Source: Streptomyces coeruleorubidus (GTDB lineage: Bacteria > Actinomycetota > Actinomycetes > Streptomycetales > Streptomycetaceae). Taken from it: a stretch of 64,000 bases of DNA. Below the pieces are notes generated by a model. The model had not been told where the DNA came from. It searched no databases and worked only from the letters and a program-made list of their open reading frames with translations. A program made the translations under genes and the position numbers. Positions within the stretch are counted from its first letter, which is position 1; every line of letters starts with the position of its first letter. Positions 35,475 to 44,352 of this stretch are shown here, piece by piece. The stretch covers positions 434,001 through 498,000 of the forward strand of contig NZ_CP023694.1 of assembly GCF_008705135.1 (NCBI RefSeq), read 5' to 3'.

Positions 35475-35720
35475 CTAGGAGGAGCCGGCTCGGTCGGACT
35501 CGCTGCGAAGGACGCAGAACTCGTTGCCTTCGGGGTCGGCAAGGACTGCCCAGCCAGAGCCATCGGCGTTGCGGTGATCCGCGACGAACGTGGCACCGAG
35601 ACCCAGCAGCCTTTCCACCTCCTGCTCACGCGAGGTCTCAGGGCGCAGACACAGATGGATCCGGTTCTTGGTCCTCACTTCGCACCAGCGGACAGAGCTT
35701 CGGGCGGGTCCGCAACTCAC
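35475..35720 (-). pseudogene. VOC/glyoxalase-fold protein, C-terminal remnant
   Basis: The reverse strand reads [40 protein letters not shown] and [13 protein letters not shown], the second beta-alpha-beta half of a bleomycin-resistance/glyoxalase-like domain. The first half is absent and there is no good start; the upstream frame decays into unrelated residues. About 75 of an expected 120-140 residues survive. The stop at 35475 is intact. Confidence 0.65.
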
Positions 35721-35831
35721 AGGGCTGGAAGGCGACTTCGGGCTGAATTCCACCTCCTCTACAGTGATGTAGATTCTTTACCCGGGGCCCGCCATCGGGC
35801 CTCGACGACATACGCAGAGAAGGAGTACCTC

Positions 35832-36407
35832 GTGGGAGTTTCCCTGTCCAAGGGTGGCAACGTCTCGCTCAGCAAGGAGGCGCCGGGTCTCACCGCCGTC
35901 CTGGTCGGCCTGGGCTGGGACGTGCGCACGACCACCGGCACCGACTACGACCTCGACGCATCCGCCCTGCTCCTCGAGGCCTCCGGCAAGGTCCCCTCGG
36001 ACCAGCACTTCGTCTTCTACAACAACCTCAAGAGCCCGGACGGTTCGGTCGAGCACACCGGCGACAACCTCACCGGTGAGGGCGAGGGCGACGACGAGTC
36101 GGTCAAGGTGAACCTCGCCGCCGTGCCCGCCGAGATCGACAAGATCGTGTTCCCGGTCTCCATTCACGACGCCGAGAACCGCGGACAGAGCTTCGGGCAG
36201 GTCCGCAACGCCTTCATCCGTGTCGTCAACCAGGCGAACAACCAGGAGATCGCCCGCTACGACCTGTCCGAGGACGCCTCAACCGAGACCGCGATGGTCT
36301 TCGGCGAGCTCTACCGGCATGGCACCGAGTGGAAGTTCCGAGCCGTCGGCCAGGGCTACGCCTCCGGACTGGCCGGCATCGCCACCGACTTCGGCGTCAA
36401 CGTCTGA
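35832..36407 (+). CDS. terD: TerD-family stress protein
   Basis: A 191-residue protein: [20 protein letters not shown], then [20 protein letters not shown] with the acidic Ca2+-binding cluster, [16 protein letters not shown], and [20 protein letters not shown]. These are canonical TerD blocks. TerD proteins bind calcium and belong to tellurite/stress membrane-associated systems; Streptomyces carries several stand-alone copies. GAAGGAG lies 7 bp before GTG 35832. No other ter gene is adjacent. Confidence 0.92.
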   Translation: MGVSLSKGGNVSLSKEAPGLTAVLVGLGWDVRTTTGTDYDLDASALLLEASGKVPSDQHFVFYNNLKSPDGSVEHTGDNLTGEGEGDDESVKVNLAAVPAEIDKIVFPVSIHDAENRGQSFGQVRNAFIRVVNQANNQEIARYDLSEDASTETAMVFGELYRHGTEWKFRAVGQGYASGLAGIATDFGVNV

Positions 36408-36508
36408 CACGCACGAAAGCAGGGCCACGGGACCTGCCCTGCTCACGGATCCCACCGGCCGGGCGACGGACCGCGTGCGGGCCCGCGCGCTGAGGGACAT
36501 CGACGGGT

Positions 36509-36607
36509 TCAGAGCCTCTTGATACCCCAGAAGGCGGCGACCAGCACGACGACCACGGCCGCCACCAACCAGACGGCCAGGCCGACACGACGCATCCACG
36601 GGCTCAC
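36509..36607 (-). CDS. small single-helix membrane protein (tentative)
   Basis: A 32-codon frame from GTG 36607: MSPWMRRVGL then a single hydrophobic helix (VWLVAAVVVVLVAAFW) and a GIKRL end. Basic residues flank the helix on both sides. The upstream frame is open but lacks motifs, so the true start is uncertain, and the GGAG sits only 2 bp from the GTG. No function is known. Confidence 0.35.
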   Translation of the reverse strand: MSPWMRRVGLAVWLVAAVVVVLVAAFWGIKRL

Positions 36608-36776
36608 ACTCCACTGATGCCCGCCGGTCACGCCGCCACACCCGGCGAGGCCGAGCGGCTGCAAGACGGGGAACGCCGTCGCACGGGCGTATCGCGCACG
36701 GACGACGAACCCCGGCTGCAGGCACCAGTTCGTGTGCAACGGCTCGTCCGCGGGCCGCGACACCGCGGGTGATCCG

Positions 36777-37079
36777 TCAGTGGTCGTCCCAGTGCCCTTC
36801 ATGAGCGGCGTGGCGGTGACCGTCGTGCAGGTAGTCGGTGTGATCCTCGTGCGGCACGGCGACGTGACCGCACCCCTCACCGTGCTGGTGGTCGTGGGCG
36901 TCGTGGGCGGCATGACCGGCAGCGGTGCACTCGTCGACATGGTCGCCGTGGATCCGGTGGATGTGGCCGTCGTGCGCGTAGTCGGTGTGGTCGCCGTGCG
37001 GGAAGGCGACGTGGCCGCACCCCTCGCCGTGGGTGTGCGCGTGCCCTTCGTGCGTGCGGTGGTCGGTGGCGGTGGACAT
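36777..37079 (-). CDS. histidine-rich metal-binding protein with two internal repeats
   Basis: A 100-residue protein with about 28 histidines and four cysteines. Two repeats of about 34 residues each start GEGCGHVAFPHGDHTDYAHD and GEGCGHVAVPHEDHTDYLHD and continue with GHIH or GHRH. Such composition indicates zinc, nickel or copper binding, for storage or chaperoning. AGGAG lies 7 bp before ATG 37079. A metal P-type ATPase remnant starts 180 bp upstream on the other strand, which supports a former metal-homeostasis locus. Confidence 0.8.
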   Translation of the reverse strand: MSTATDHRTHEGHAHTHGEGCGHVAFPHGDHTDYAHDGHIHRIHGDHVDECTAAGHAAHDAHDHQHGEGCGHVAVPHEDHTDYLHDGHRHAAHEGHWDDH

Positions 37080-37258
37080 GGGGGACTCCTCGCTTGCCTT
37101 TCTGGCCGCTCGCGGACCTGCCCCGGACGACAAATTGCGACATCAACATATGGCGACTTCTGCATGCATGACAGAGCCACCACCCACGCTTCACACGCAG
37201 ATCACCGCAACTCCACTGACATCAGCCACTCGATGCGCGACCGCCCCTCTGAACCCGC

Positions 37259-37650
37259 CTCATCAAGGGCGGCACCCACCTGGAAGGCATCGGGCGCGTC
37301 ACCGCCGTGGCGTTCGACAAGACCGGCACCCTCGCCCTCGGTCGACCCCTGGTCACCAGCGTGGTGACGCTCGACGAGAGCGTCTCGGCAGACGAGGTGC
37401 TGAGCCTGGCAGCCTCCGGCGAGCTGCACGCACACCACCCGCTCGCCGAGGCCATCGTCCGCCAGTTGACCGACCTCGGCGTCACGCACATCGTGCTCCT
37501 GACAGGCGACGCACCGAAACCGCCCAGGCCACGGCCGACACCCTCGGCATCACCGAAGTCCCGCCCACGCGCTGCACAAAGCCAAACTCCAATGCGCCAA
37601 GTCGCGGCCGTCGTCGAGCTCAGCCGGCACACCCTGCGCGTCACCCGGAC
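37259..37650 (+). pseudogene. heavy-metal P-type ATPase, degraded
   Basis: The frame LIKGGTHLEGIGRVTAVAFD then KTGTLALGRPLVTSVVTLDE carries the phosphorylation motif DKTGT, followed by GELHAHHPLAEAIVRQ of the N-domain. It jumps to LTDLGVTHIVLLTGD, shifts frame to TAQATADTLGITEV (P-domain hinge), and later shows VVELSRHTLRVTR from just before the last TM pair. These are P1B-type (Zn/Cd/Co/Cu) ATPase blocks with at least two internal deletions and two frameshifts. No membrane helices remain. Confidence 0.75.
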
Positions 37651-37682
37651 CGGATCGGATCGGCGCTTGCCCTTGCACATGG

Positions 37683-37719
37683 AAACCGATCGGTTTACGG
37701 TAGGGAAACCGATCAGTTT
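37683..37719. promoter_or_regulatory. double TetR-type operator upstream of SDR
   Basis: AAACCGATCGGTTT (37683-37696, perfect palindrome) and AAACCGATCAGTTT (37706-37719) are 23 bp apart centre to centre, the second ending 20 bp before the SDR start. They have the form of TetR operators, but no TetR gene is adjacent. Confidence 0.7.
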
Positions 37720-37739
37720 CTCCACGAGCTCAGGGATCC

Positions 37740-38558
37740 ATGATGACGACAAGTCGGCCGGCGGCACTCGTGACGGGTGCGTCATCCGGTATCGGTAAGG
37801 AAACCGCGCTCGCGCTGGTCGCAGCGGGTTTCGACGTGGTCGGCACGAGCCGCGACACCTCTCGCGTCATCCCGCCGGACGGTGTGTCGTTCCTCGACCT
37901 CGACGTAGCCAGTGACGCCTCGGTCAGCACCGCGGTCGAGCAGGTGATCGAGCGGTTCGGGCGGATCGACGTCCTGGTCAACAACGCCGGCGTCGGCTCG
38001 ATGGGTGCGGCCGAGGAGACCTCCGTCGCCCAGGCGCAGGGCATCTTCGACACCAACGTCTTCGGGGTCATGCGCATGGTGAAGGAGGTCCTGCCGCGCA
38101 TGCGCGCTCAGGGACGTGGGCGCATCATCAACATCTCGTCCGTGGTCGGGCTCATCCCCTCGCCCTACATGGCCGTTTACGCCGCCTCCAAGCACGCGAT
38201 CGAGGGCTACACCGAGTCCCTGGACCACGAGGTCCGTGAGCACGGCGTCCGGGCCCTTCTCGTCGAACCCGCCTACACCAAGACCGGATTCGAGGCCAAC
38301 AGCGCGCGACCCGACACGCCCCTTCAGGTCTACGCGAAGCAGCGGCTCACCTTCGACCGCCTGATGGCGGAGGCGATCAAGGGCGGCGACGCCCCCGCCG
38401 TCGTCGCCAAGGTGATCGTCGCGGCAGCGACCGACGCGAGGCCGAAGCTCCGCTACACCGCCGGCCCCGTGGCCGGACGCGCGAGTACGCTGCGCCGCGT
38501 CGTTCCCGCCCGGGCCTTCGACAAGCAGATTCGCAAGCTCAACCGGCTGGCCGGCTGA
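37740..38558 (+). CDS. SDR-family oxidoreductase
   Basis: A 272-residue classical SDR: GASSGIGKETALAL cofactor loop, TSRDTS after strand 2 (NADPH type), NNAGVGS, INISSVVG with Ser, YAASKHAIEGYTESL with Tyr-Lys, and a basic C-terminal tail (AFDKQIRKLNRLAG). It belongs to the group often annotated as oxidoreductase/retinol-dehydrogenase-like. Two ATGs in a row (37740, 37743) are possible. The twin operator upstream implies tight repression by a TetR protein encoded elsewhere. Confidence 0.88.
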   Translation: MMTTSRPAALVTGASSGIGKETALALVAAGFDVVGTSRDTSRVIPPDGVSFLDLDVASDASVSTAVEQVIERFGRIDVLVNNAGVGSMGAAEETSVAQAQGIFDTNVFGVMRMVKEVLPRMRAQGRGRIINISSVVGLIPSPYMAVYAASKHAIEGYTESLDHEVREHGVRALLVEPAYTKTGFEANSARPDTPLQVYAKQRLTFDRLMAEAIKGGDAPAVVAKVIVAAATDARPKLRYTAGPVAGRASTLRRVVPARAFDKQIRKLNRLAG

Positions 38559-38594
38559 CGCCGGCTCCGAGACGGGCCCTTTCCGGGTATCGCG

Positions 38595-38618
38595 GGCGTA
38601 TCGAAAATCGGATACGCC
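38595..38618. promoter_or_regulatory. inverted repeat upstream of the VanZ-like gene
   Basis: Perfect 8-bp arms GGCGTATC and GATACGCC with an 8-nt centre end 31 bp before the VanZ-like ATG. It may be an operator or, less likely, the SDR's terminator. Confidence 0.5.
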
Positions 38619-38649
38619 GTCGCAACGGTCCTCCGTCTCCAATGGGGGC

Positions 38650-39354
38650 ATGAACGACACCGCATCCCTGACAGCACCGCCCCGCCGCACCCGCGGGATC
38701 GTGCTTCTCGTCCTGGCGATCCTCGGCATGGCGAGCGCCGTGTTCGTCGTGCGGCGGCCGCTCTTGATGTCCGCCCCGACATGCATGGCCGGGCGGTGGC
38801 ACGGCTGTTTCGACACGTTCAACGGTGTGGTGCTCATGACGTTGGTCGCACTGCCGTTGGCCGCGCTGGTGGTGTGGGCCCTGGCACGCCGTCGGCGTGC
38901 CGCCGGAGTCACATCGGCGTGGCGTATGTCGGTGGCCGAGGTGGGCATGGTCCACGGGACGGTGCCGTTCCTGTGGCTGACCATGATGCCGGGCGGCGGG
39001 GCCGGCACCGTCCCCGCGCGGGTGAGCCTGGTACCGCTGCGGGACCTGCTCACGATGGGGCCGCTCGGGATCGCCGGCAACCTGCTGATCTTCGCGGCGC
39101 TGGGGTTCTTCGCGCCGATGCGGTTCGCGGCGCTGGCGTCCGTGCCGCGGATCCTGGCGCTCGGGGCGGGTTGCTCGGTCCTGGTCGAGACCGCACAGTA
39201 CGTCCTGCGGCTCGACCGGGTGTCGTCCGTGGACGACGTGCTGGTCAACGCCGCCGGCGCCGTGCTGGCCGCGCTGGCGTCACGCCGCTGGTGGCGCACT
39301 ACGGCCCAAGCACCGTCGGACCAGCCTCGCCCCGCGCCGGCACCGGCGGGCTGA
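38650..39354 (+). CDS. VanZ-like membrane protein
   Basis: A 234-residue protein with about five TM helices. The VanZ-like domain occupies the C-terminal two-thirds: VSLVPLRDLLTMGPLGIAGN, LLIFAALGFFAPM, SVLVETAQYVLRLDRVSSVD and DVLVNAAGAVLAAL are family blocks. VanZ proteins give low-level teicoplanin resistance in enterococci; the mechanism is not established and most homologues are uncharacterised. The stop is 62 bp before a VanR-like regulator gene on the same strand. Confidence 0.82.
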   Translation: MNDTASLTAPPRRTRGIVLLVLAILGMASAVFVVRRPLLMSAPTCMAGRWHGCFDTFNGVVLMTLVALPLAALVVWALARRRRAAGVTSAWRMSVAEVGMVHGTVPFLWLTMMPGGGAGTVPARVSLVPLRDLLTMGPLGIAGNLLIFAALGFFAPMRFAALASVPRILALGAGCSVLVETAQYVLRLDRVSSVDDVLVNAAGAVLAALASRRWWRTTAQAPSDQPRPAPAPAG

Positions 39355-39416
39355 GTCACGTGTCCGGCAAGTTTTCGCATACCTCGGCGATATGTCGTGC
39401 TCCTTAGGCTTCAGGC

Positions 39417-40133
39417 ATGCGTGTACTGATCGTGGAGGACGAGCCCTACCTGGCCGAAGCCGTCCGTGACGGTCTGCGGCTGGAGGCGATCGCCGCCGAC
39501 ATCGCCGGCGACGGCGACTCCGCCCTGGAACTGCTCAGCGTCCACTCCTACGACCTCGCGGTCCTCGACCGCGACATCCCCGGCCCCTCCGGCGACGAGG
39601 TCGCCCGGCGCATCGTCGCCTCCGGCAGCGGCATCCCGATCCTCATGCTCACCGCGGCCGACCGGATCGACGACAAGGCTTCCGGGTTCGAGATCGGCGC
39701 CGACGACTACCTCACCAAACCGTTCGAGCTGCGGGAACTCGTCCTGCGACTGAGGGCGCTGGACCGCAGACGCGCGTACGCCCGGCCCCCGGTCAGGGAG
39801 ATCGCGGGCCTGCGGCTCGACCCCTTCCGCCGGGAGGTCTTCCGCGACGGACGTTACGTCGCGCTCACCCGCAAACAGTTCGCCGTGCTGGAAGTCCTCG
39901 TCGGCGCCGAGGGCGGGGTCGTCAGCGCCGAAGAACTGCTGGAACGGGCCTGGGACGAGAACGCCGACCCCCTGACCAACGCCGTGCGCATCACCGTCTC
40001 CGCACTGCGCAAGCGGCTCGGCGAACCATGGATCATCGTCACGGTGCCCGGCGTCGGCTACCGGATCGACACCGCCGCGGACGCCATCGTCCCCGGCGGG
40101 GACACCACCCACCCCGACAGCGGCGATGCGTAG
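39417..40133 (+). CDS. OmpR/VanR-type response regulator
   Basis: A 238-residue regulator. Receiver with phospho-acceptor D51 (LAVLDRDIPGPSGDE) and K in YLTKPFEL; C-terminal winged helix at about 130-222 (LTRKQFAVLEVLVGAEGGVV; VRITVSALRKRLGE; GVGYRI). It overlaps the kinase gene by 8 bp, so the two are coupled. It may act on the VanZ-like gene just upstream; the link is by position only. Confidence 0.92.
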   Translation: MRVLIVEDEPYLAEAVRDGLRLEAIAADIAGDGDSALELLSVHSYDLAVLDRDIPGPSGDEVARRIVASGSGIPILMLTAADRIDDKASGFEIGADDYLTKPFELRELVLRLRALDRRRAYARPPVREIAGLRLDPFRREVFRDGRYVALTRKQFAVLEVLVGAEGGVVSAEELLERAWDENADPLTNAVRITVSALRKRLGEPWIIVTVPGVGYRIDTAADAIVPGGDTTHPDSGDA

Positions 40134-41262
40134 ACGCCCAGGGCTCAGCGCCCGACTGAAACTCACCCTGAGCTACGCCGCGTTCCTCGCCGTCGCCGGC
40201 GCTCTCCTGCTGGCCGTGGTGTGGGTGTTCCTGCTGCGCTACGTACCCGACAACAGCCAGGGCCTGCTCGGGATCTCGCCCAACCGCTACCTCCTGGTGC
40301 GCACCTTCGCCCCCGCCGCGGCCGTGGCGATGGCGTGCCTGCTCGTGTTCGGCCTCGTCGGGGGATGGATCCTCGCTGGCCGGATGCTCGCACCGCTCAC
40401 ACAGATCACGGATGCGGCACGGATGGCCGGGAACGGGTCGCTGTCCCACCGGATCCGTATGAAGGGCCGCCAGGACGAATTCCGTGAACTCTCCGACGTG
40501 TTCGACTCGATGCTCGAACAACTCGAGTCCCACGTCGCCGAGCAGCAGAGGTTCGCCGCGAACGCCTCCCACGAACTGCGCACCCCGCTGGCCATCTCGC
40601 GGACGCTGCTCGACGTCGCCCGCAAGGACCCCACCCGGGACCGGGGCGAACTCATCGAACGCCTCCACGCTGTCAACACGCGCGCGATCGGCCTCACCGA
40701 GGCCCTCCTGCTGCTCAGCCGCAGCGACCGCGGAAACTTCACCCGCGAGAGCATCGACCTCTCCCTCATCGCCGAAGAAGCCGCCGAAACCCTGCTCCGC
40801 CTCGCCGAACAGCGCCGGATCACGCTCGGCGTCACCGGCGGAGCGGCCCGGACCAGCGGCTCCGCGGAGCTCCTGCTGCGGATGGTGACGAACCTCGTCC
40901 AGAACGCCATCGTCCACAACCTGCCCGCCGACGGCACCGTGACGGTCCGCACCGAGGCAGACGGCGACACGAGCGTGCTGCGGGTCGAGAACACGGGCCG
41001 TCCGCTCCCACCCGAATTGGTACCGACCCTCACCGAACCCTTCCAGCGCGGGACGGAGCGCGTACGCACCGACGAGCACGCCGGCGCCGGCCTCGGTCTG
41101 GCCATCGTGCACAGCGTCGTCCGCGCCCACGACGGGACCCTCGACCTCGTCCCCCGGCCGACCGGCGGTCTCCTCGTCACGGTCCGGCTTCCTGCTGGGG
41201 GTCCCCGCCGTCCGCCTGTCAGCCGACCGCGGCCGGCTGACCGGGGCGAATGTTCTGGTTGA
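40126..41262 (+). CDS. sensor histidine kinase
   Basis: A 378-residue kinase: two TM helices (about residues 15-38 and 60-84) enclosing a 22-residue extracytoplasmic loop, HAMP, HisKA with H149 (FAANASHELRTPLAISR), then N box NLVQNAIVHN and G box AGAGLGLAIVHSV. The short loop fits intramembrane sensing of envelope stress. The last 15 or so residues (RPRPADRGECSG) run antisense into a remnant of a flavoprotein gene, so the native C-terminus may have been replaced at a deletion junction. Confidence 0.9.
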   Translation: MRRRPGLSARLKLTLSYAAFLAVAGALLLAVVWVFLLRYVPDNSQGLLGISPNRYLLVRTFAPAAAVAMACLLVFGLVGGWILAGRMLAPLTQITDAARMAGNGSLSHRIRMKGRQDEFRELSDVFDSMLEQLESHVAEQQRFAANASHELRTPLAISRTLLDVARKDPTRDRGELIERLHAVNTRAIGLTEALLLLSRSDRGNFTRESIDLSLIAEEAAETLLRLAEQRRITLGVTGGAARTSGSAELLLRMVTNLVQNAIVHNLPADGTVTVRTEADGDTSVLRVENTGRPLPPELVPTLTEPFQRGTERVRTDEHAGAGLGLAIVHSVVRAHDGTLDLVPRPTGGLLVTVRLPAGGPRRPPVSRPRPADRGECSG

Positions 41263-41322
41263 GGAGGAACAGGTTGGCCTGGTCGTAGACGTTCTTGAGC
41301 GCCACCAGGGTGGCAGGTCTGC
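41219..41322 (-). pseudogene. FAD-linked oxidase (BBE-type) C-terminal remnant
   Basis: The reverse strand reads ATLVALKNVYDQANLFLLNQ then NIRPGQ and a stop at 41219. This is the berberine-bridge-enzyme-like C-terminus (L-x-x-x-K-x-x-YDPxNxFxxNxNI) of FAD-dependent oxidoreductases. Only about 32 codons remain; the 5' side is replaced by a fragment on the other strand. Confidence 0.65.
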
Positions 41323-41329
41323 GGCATTC

Positions 41330-41701
41330 CAGAGCCCCGACGGTCAGGGCCATGCCGGGCAGGCGTACACCCTCAACGGTCCCGAACTCCTCACCCACCG
41401 GCGGCAAGTGGAGCTCATCGCCGAGGCGATGGGCGAGGAGATCCGGTTAGAAGTGGTCACGCCTCAGAAGGCCCGCGAGATCTATCTCGCGCAAGGCGGC
41501 TTCGCGGCGGAGAACGCAGACTTCCTCCTCGGGTTCGAGGATTACGCCGGCGACGAATCGGACCCTTCGCCGGAGACGGAGGCGGAGGCGTTCGACCTGT
41601 CGTCCCTGGGTCCCATGCCGACGGCCGAGGCCGTCACCGGAAGGCCGGCGCGCACCTTCGCGCAGTGGGCACGGGACCATGCCGACGCGTTCCGCGCCTG
41701 A
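41330..41701 (+). pseudogene. NmrA-like NAD(P)-binding protein, C-terminal remnant
   Basis: The frame reads GHAGQAYTLNGPELLTHRRQ, VELIAEAMGEEIRLEVVTP and TGRPARTFAQWARDHADAFR before a stop at 41701, the C-terminal third of NmrA/atypical SDR proteins (YxLTGPExLT; GRPARTFxxWxxDHxxAF). There is no start or Rossmann domain. It abuts the oppositely oriented flavoprotein remnant at about 41325. Confidence 0.7.
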
Positions 41702-42040
41702 CGAACGTTCCGCCCGCCGCCGGTGAAGCGCCGGCGGCGGACCACCCCGTCCGCGGCAAGCCCCGAGCGTCCGGTCGCGTCTCAACGTGGTCGCGCCTGC
41801 GAGTTCCACCGGGGTCGCGAACGGCCATGACGTGGCCTGCCACACTCGTCGTCCCCCTGACCCAGCCGGAATCCCGGCGGCGCAGTCCTTCGGTGAGACC
41901 ACCCCCAGCCCTCAGCAGAAGAGGGGCAAGCGTTGCTTATCGCGCTGTGGATTTCTCCATGCACAACATGATCCGGGAAGCCCGCCTGGCGGATTCTGTC
42001 ATGGCACACCCTTGACCGCACCTCCTCCCCCTTGGACTAT
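41702..42040. other. intergenic stretch upstream of purU
   Basis: About 340 bp without a supported gene. Fragments such as GTGAGACC and AGAGGGGCAAGC faintly recall a glycine riboswitch but the conserved core and pairing are not there. The operator for purU begins next to it. Confidence 0.4.
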
Positions 42041-42042
42041 GT

Positions 42043-42076
42043 TGCGTAATGCTCGCCGTGTTGCTCATTACGCACC
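42043..42076. promoter_or_regulatory. operator region of purU-glyA, with 17-nt IclR-type motif
   Basis: TGCGTAATG (42043-42051) and CATTACGCA (42066-42074) are a perfect inverted repeat. Within it GTTGCTCATTACGCACC (42060-42076) fits the GTTGCG-N5-CGCAAC motif with one changed base in each half-site. It ends 13 bp before the purU start. Confidence 0.55.
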
Positions 42077-42089
42077 GCTGGAGGATGCT

Positions 42090-42962
42090 GTGCCCCCTCG
42101 CCCCCGCCCCGGCCGCGAGTTCGTCCTCACCCTCTCCTGTCCCGACCGGGCCGGACTGGTCCACGCCGTCACCGGCTTCCTCGTCGAGCACTCCGGGAAC
42201 ATCCTGGAGAGCCAGCAGTTCGACGACCGTTTGCAGGACCGCTTCTTCATGCGTGTGCACTTCGACGTCTCCGACCCGGCGACATCACTGGAACGTCTGC
42301 GCGCAGGTTTCTCCTCGCTGGCCGAGACCTACCGGATCGACTGGCGGCTGTTCGACGCGGCCGCCCCCACCCGCACGCTGATCATGGTTTCCAGGTACGG
42401 CCACTGCCTGAACGACCTGCTGTTCCGCAAGAGCACCGGTGCCCTCAACATCGAGATACCGGCGATCGTCTCCAACCACCGGGACTTCGAGCCGCTCGCC
42501 CAGAGCCACGGCATCCCCTTCCACCACATCCCCGTGACACCGCAGACCAAGGCGGAGGCGGAGACCCGGCTGCTGGAACTGGTGGAGCGTTTGGAGATCG
42601 ACCTCGTGGTCCTCGCCCGCTACATGCAGATCCTGTCGGACGACCTGTGCAAGCAGTTCGAGGGCCGGGCCATCAACATCCACCACTCCTTCCTCCCCAG
42701 CTTCAAGGGAGCCCGGCCCTACCTCCAGGCCCACCAGCGAGGGGTCAAGCTGGTCGGGGCCACCGCCCACTACGTCACCCCCGACCTGGACGAGGGGCCC
42801 ATCATCGAGCAGGACGTCGTCCGCGTGGACCACTCCCACGACCCCGACCAACTGGTCACCACAGGACGGGACGTCGAGGCACGTGTGCTGGCGCGGGCCG
42901 TGCAATGGCACACCGAGAGCCGCATCCTGCTCAACGGCCACCACACCGTGGTCTTCCGCTGA
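42090..42962 (+). CDS. purU: formyltetrahydrofolate deformylase
   Basis: Hydrolyses 10-formyl-THF to formate and THF. The 290-residue protein has an ACT domain at about 10-85 ([20 protein letters not shown]) and a formyltransferase-like domain from about 92. The catalytic block is [20 protein letters not shown], with the N-x-H pair and a later Asp in [16 protein letters not shown] lies 6 bp before GTG 42090. In this island it frees THF for the demethylases that make CH2-THF, following FolD. It leads an operon with glyA and a broken sdaA. Confidence 0.93.
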   Translation: MPPRPRPGREFVLTLSCPDRAGLVHAVTGFLVEHSGNILESQQFDDRLQDRFFMRVHFDVSDPATSLERLRAGFSSLAETYRIDWRLFDAAAPTRTLIMVSRYGHCLNDLLFRKSTGALNIEIPAIVSNHRDFEPLAQSHGIPFHHIPVTPQTKAEAETRLLELVERLEIDLVVLARYMQILSDDLCKQFEGRAINIHHSFLPSFKGARPYLQAHQRGVKLVGATAHYVTPDLDEGPIIEQDVVRVDHSHDPDQLVTTGRDVEARVLARAVQWHTESRILLNGHHTVVFR

Positions 42963-43057
42963 GGCCACGCTCGCGTCTCCCCGCTGTCGCAGCCGCCGCC
43001 CGACAGCTCCCCCGAGGCGTACAGCCCACCCTGCGCCCCAACACGAGGAAGCCGCAG

Positions 43058-44326
43058 ATGACCGTACTGAACACGTCCCTGCACGAGCTCGACCCGGCCG
43101 TCGCCGCCGCGCTCGACGCCGAGCTGGAGCGCCAGCAGTCCACTCTGGAGATGATCGCCTCCGAGAACTTCGCCCCGGTCGCGGTGCTGGAGGCCCAGGG
43201 CTCGGTCCTGACCAACAAGTACGCCGAGGGCTACCCGGGACGGCGCTACTACGGCGGCTGCGAGCACGTCGACGTGGTCGAGCAGATCGCTATCGACCGG
43301 GTCAAGGAGCTGTTCGGCGCCGAGTACGCCAACGTCCAGCCCCACTCCGGCGCCTCCGCCAACCAGGCTGCCCTGTTCGCCCTGGCCCAGCCCGGCGACA
43401 CCGTCCTCGGCCTGGACCTGGCTCACGGCGGCCACCTGACCCACGGGATGCGGCTGAACTTCTCCGGCAAGCAGTTCAACGTCGTCGCGTACCACGTCGA
43501 CACCGAGACCGGCCTGGTCGACATGGCCGAGCTGGAGAAGCTGGCCGGGGAGCACCGCCCGAAGGTGATCATCGCCGGGTGGTCGGCGTACCCGCGGCAG
43601 CTGGACTTCGCGGAGTTCCGCCGTATCGCCGACGAGGCCGGGGCGTACCTGTGGGTCGACATGGCGCACTTCGCGGGCCTGGTCGCGGCCGGGCTGCACC
43701 CGAATCCCGTGCCGCACGCGGACGTGGTCACCTCCACCACCCACAAGACGCTGGGCGGTCCGCGCGGCGGCATCATCCTCGCCCGGAGCAAGGACTTCGC
43801 GAAGAAGCTGAACTCCTCCGTCTTCCCCGGCTTCCAGGGCGGCCCGCTGGAGCATGTGATCGGCGCCAAGGCGGTCTCCTTCAAGGTCGCGGCCTCGGAG
43901 GAGTTCAGGGAGCGCCAGCGCCGTACGGTCGAGGGCGCGCGCATCCTCGCCGAGCGACTGACCGCCGCCGATGCCCGCGAGGCCGGCGTGAACGTCCTGT
44001 CCGGCGGCACGGACGTGCACCTGATCCTGGTGGACCTGCGCGAGTCGGAGCTGGACGGCCGGCAGGCGGAGGACCGCCTCCACGAGGTCGGCATCACGGT
44101 CAACCGCAACGCCGTCCCGAACGACCCGCGTCCGCCGATGGTGACGTCGGGCCTGCGGATCGGCACGCCGGCCCTGGCGACCCGGGGCTTCGAGGCCGAG
44201 GACTTCGCCGAGGTGGCGGACATCATCACCGAGACGCTGAAACCGTCCCACGAGGCCGAGGCGCTCAAGGCCCGGGTCAAGGCGCTGGCCGACAAGCACC
44301 CGCTCTACGCCGGCCTGACCAAGTAA
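43058..44326 (+). CDS. glyA: serine hydroxymethyltransferase
   Basis: PLP enzyme that joins glycine and CH2-THF to serine and THF (or the reverse). The 422-residue length is normal. The Schiff-base lysine is K230 in [14 protein letters not shown]; other blocks are EMIASENF (near residue 31), [25 protein letters not shown] and [17 protein letters not shown] 43058 starts 95 bp after purU. Here it probably works in the serine direction, using the CH2-THF produced by sarcosine and dimethylglycine oxidation. Streptomyces usually has another glyA for growth. Confidence 0.94.
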   Translation: MTVLNTSLHELDPAVAAALDAELERQQSTLEMIASENFAPVAVLEAQGSVLTNKYAEGYPGRRYYGGCEHVDVVEQIAIDRVKELFGAEYANVQPHSGASANQAALFALAQPGDTVLGLDLAHGGHLTHGMRLNFSGKQFNVVAYHVDTETGLVDMAELEKLAGEHRPKVIIAGWSAYPRQLDFAEFRRIADEAGAYLWVDMAHFAGLVAAGLHPNPVPHADVVTSTTHKTLGGPRGGIILARSKDFAKKLNSSVFPGFQGGPLEHVIGAKAVSFKVAASEEFRERQRRTVEGARILAERLTAADAREAGVNVLSGGTDVHLILVDLRESELDGRQAEDRLHEVGITVNRNAVPNDPRPPMVTSGLRIGTPALATRGFEAEDFAEVADIITETLKPSHEAEALKARVKALADKHPLYAGLTK

Positions 44327-44352
44327 CAGCGCCCCCGCGCGGAGGAGTGACC

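Noticed and set aside
41860..41960. Possible glycine riboswitch upstream of purU (GTGAGACC, AGAGGGGCAAGC).
   Set aside because: The conserved paired core and a second aptamer are not recognisable, and the segment lies 130 bp or more before the start with an operator dyad between. A covariance-model search would settle it.
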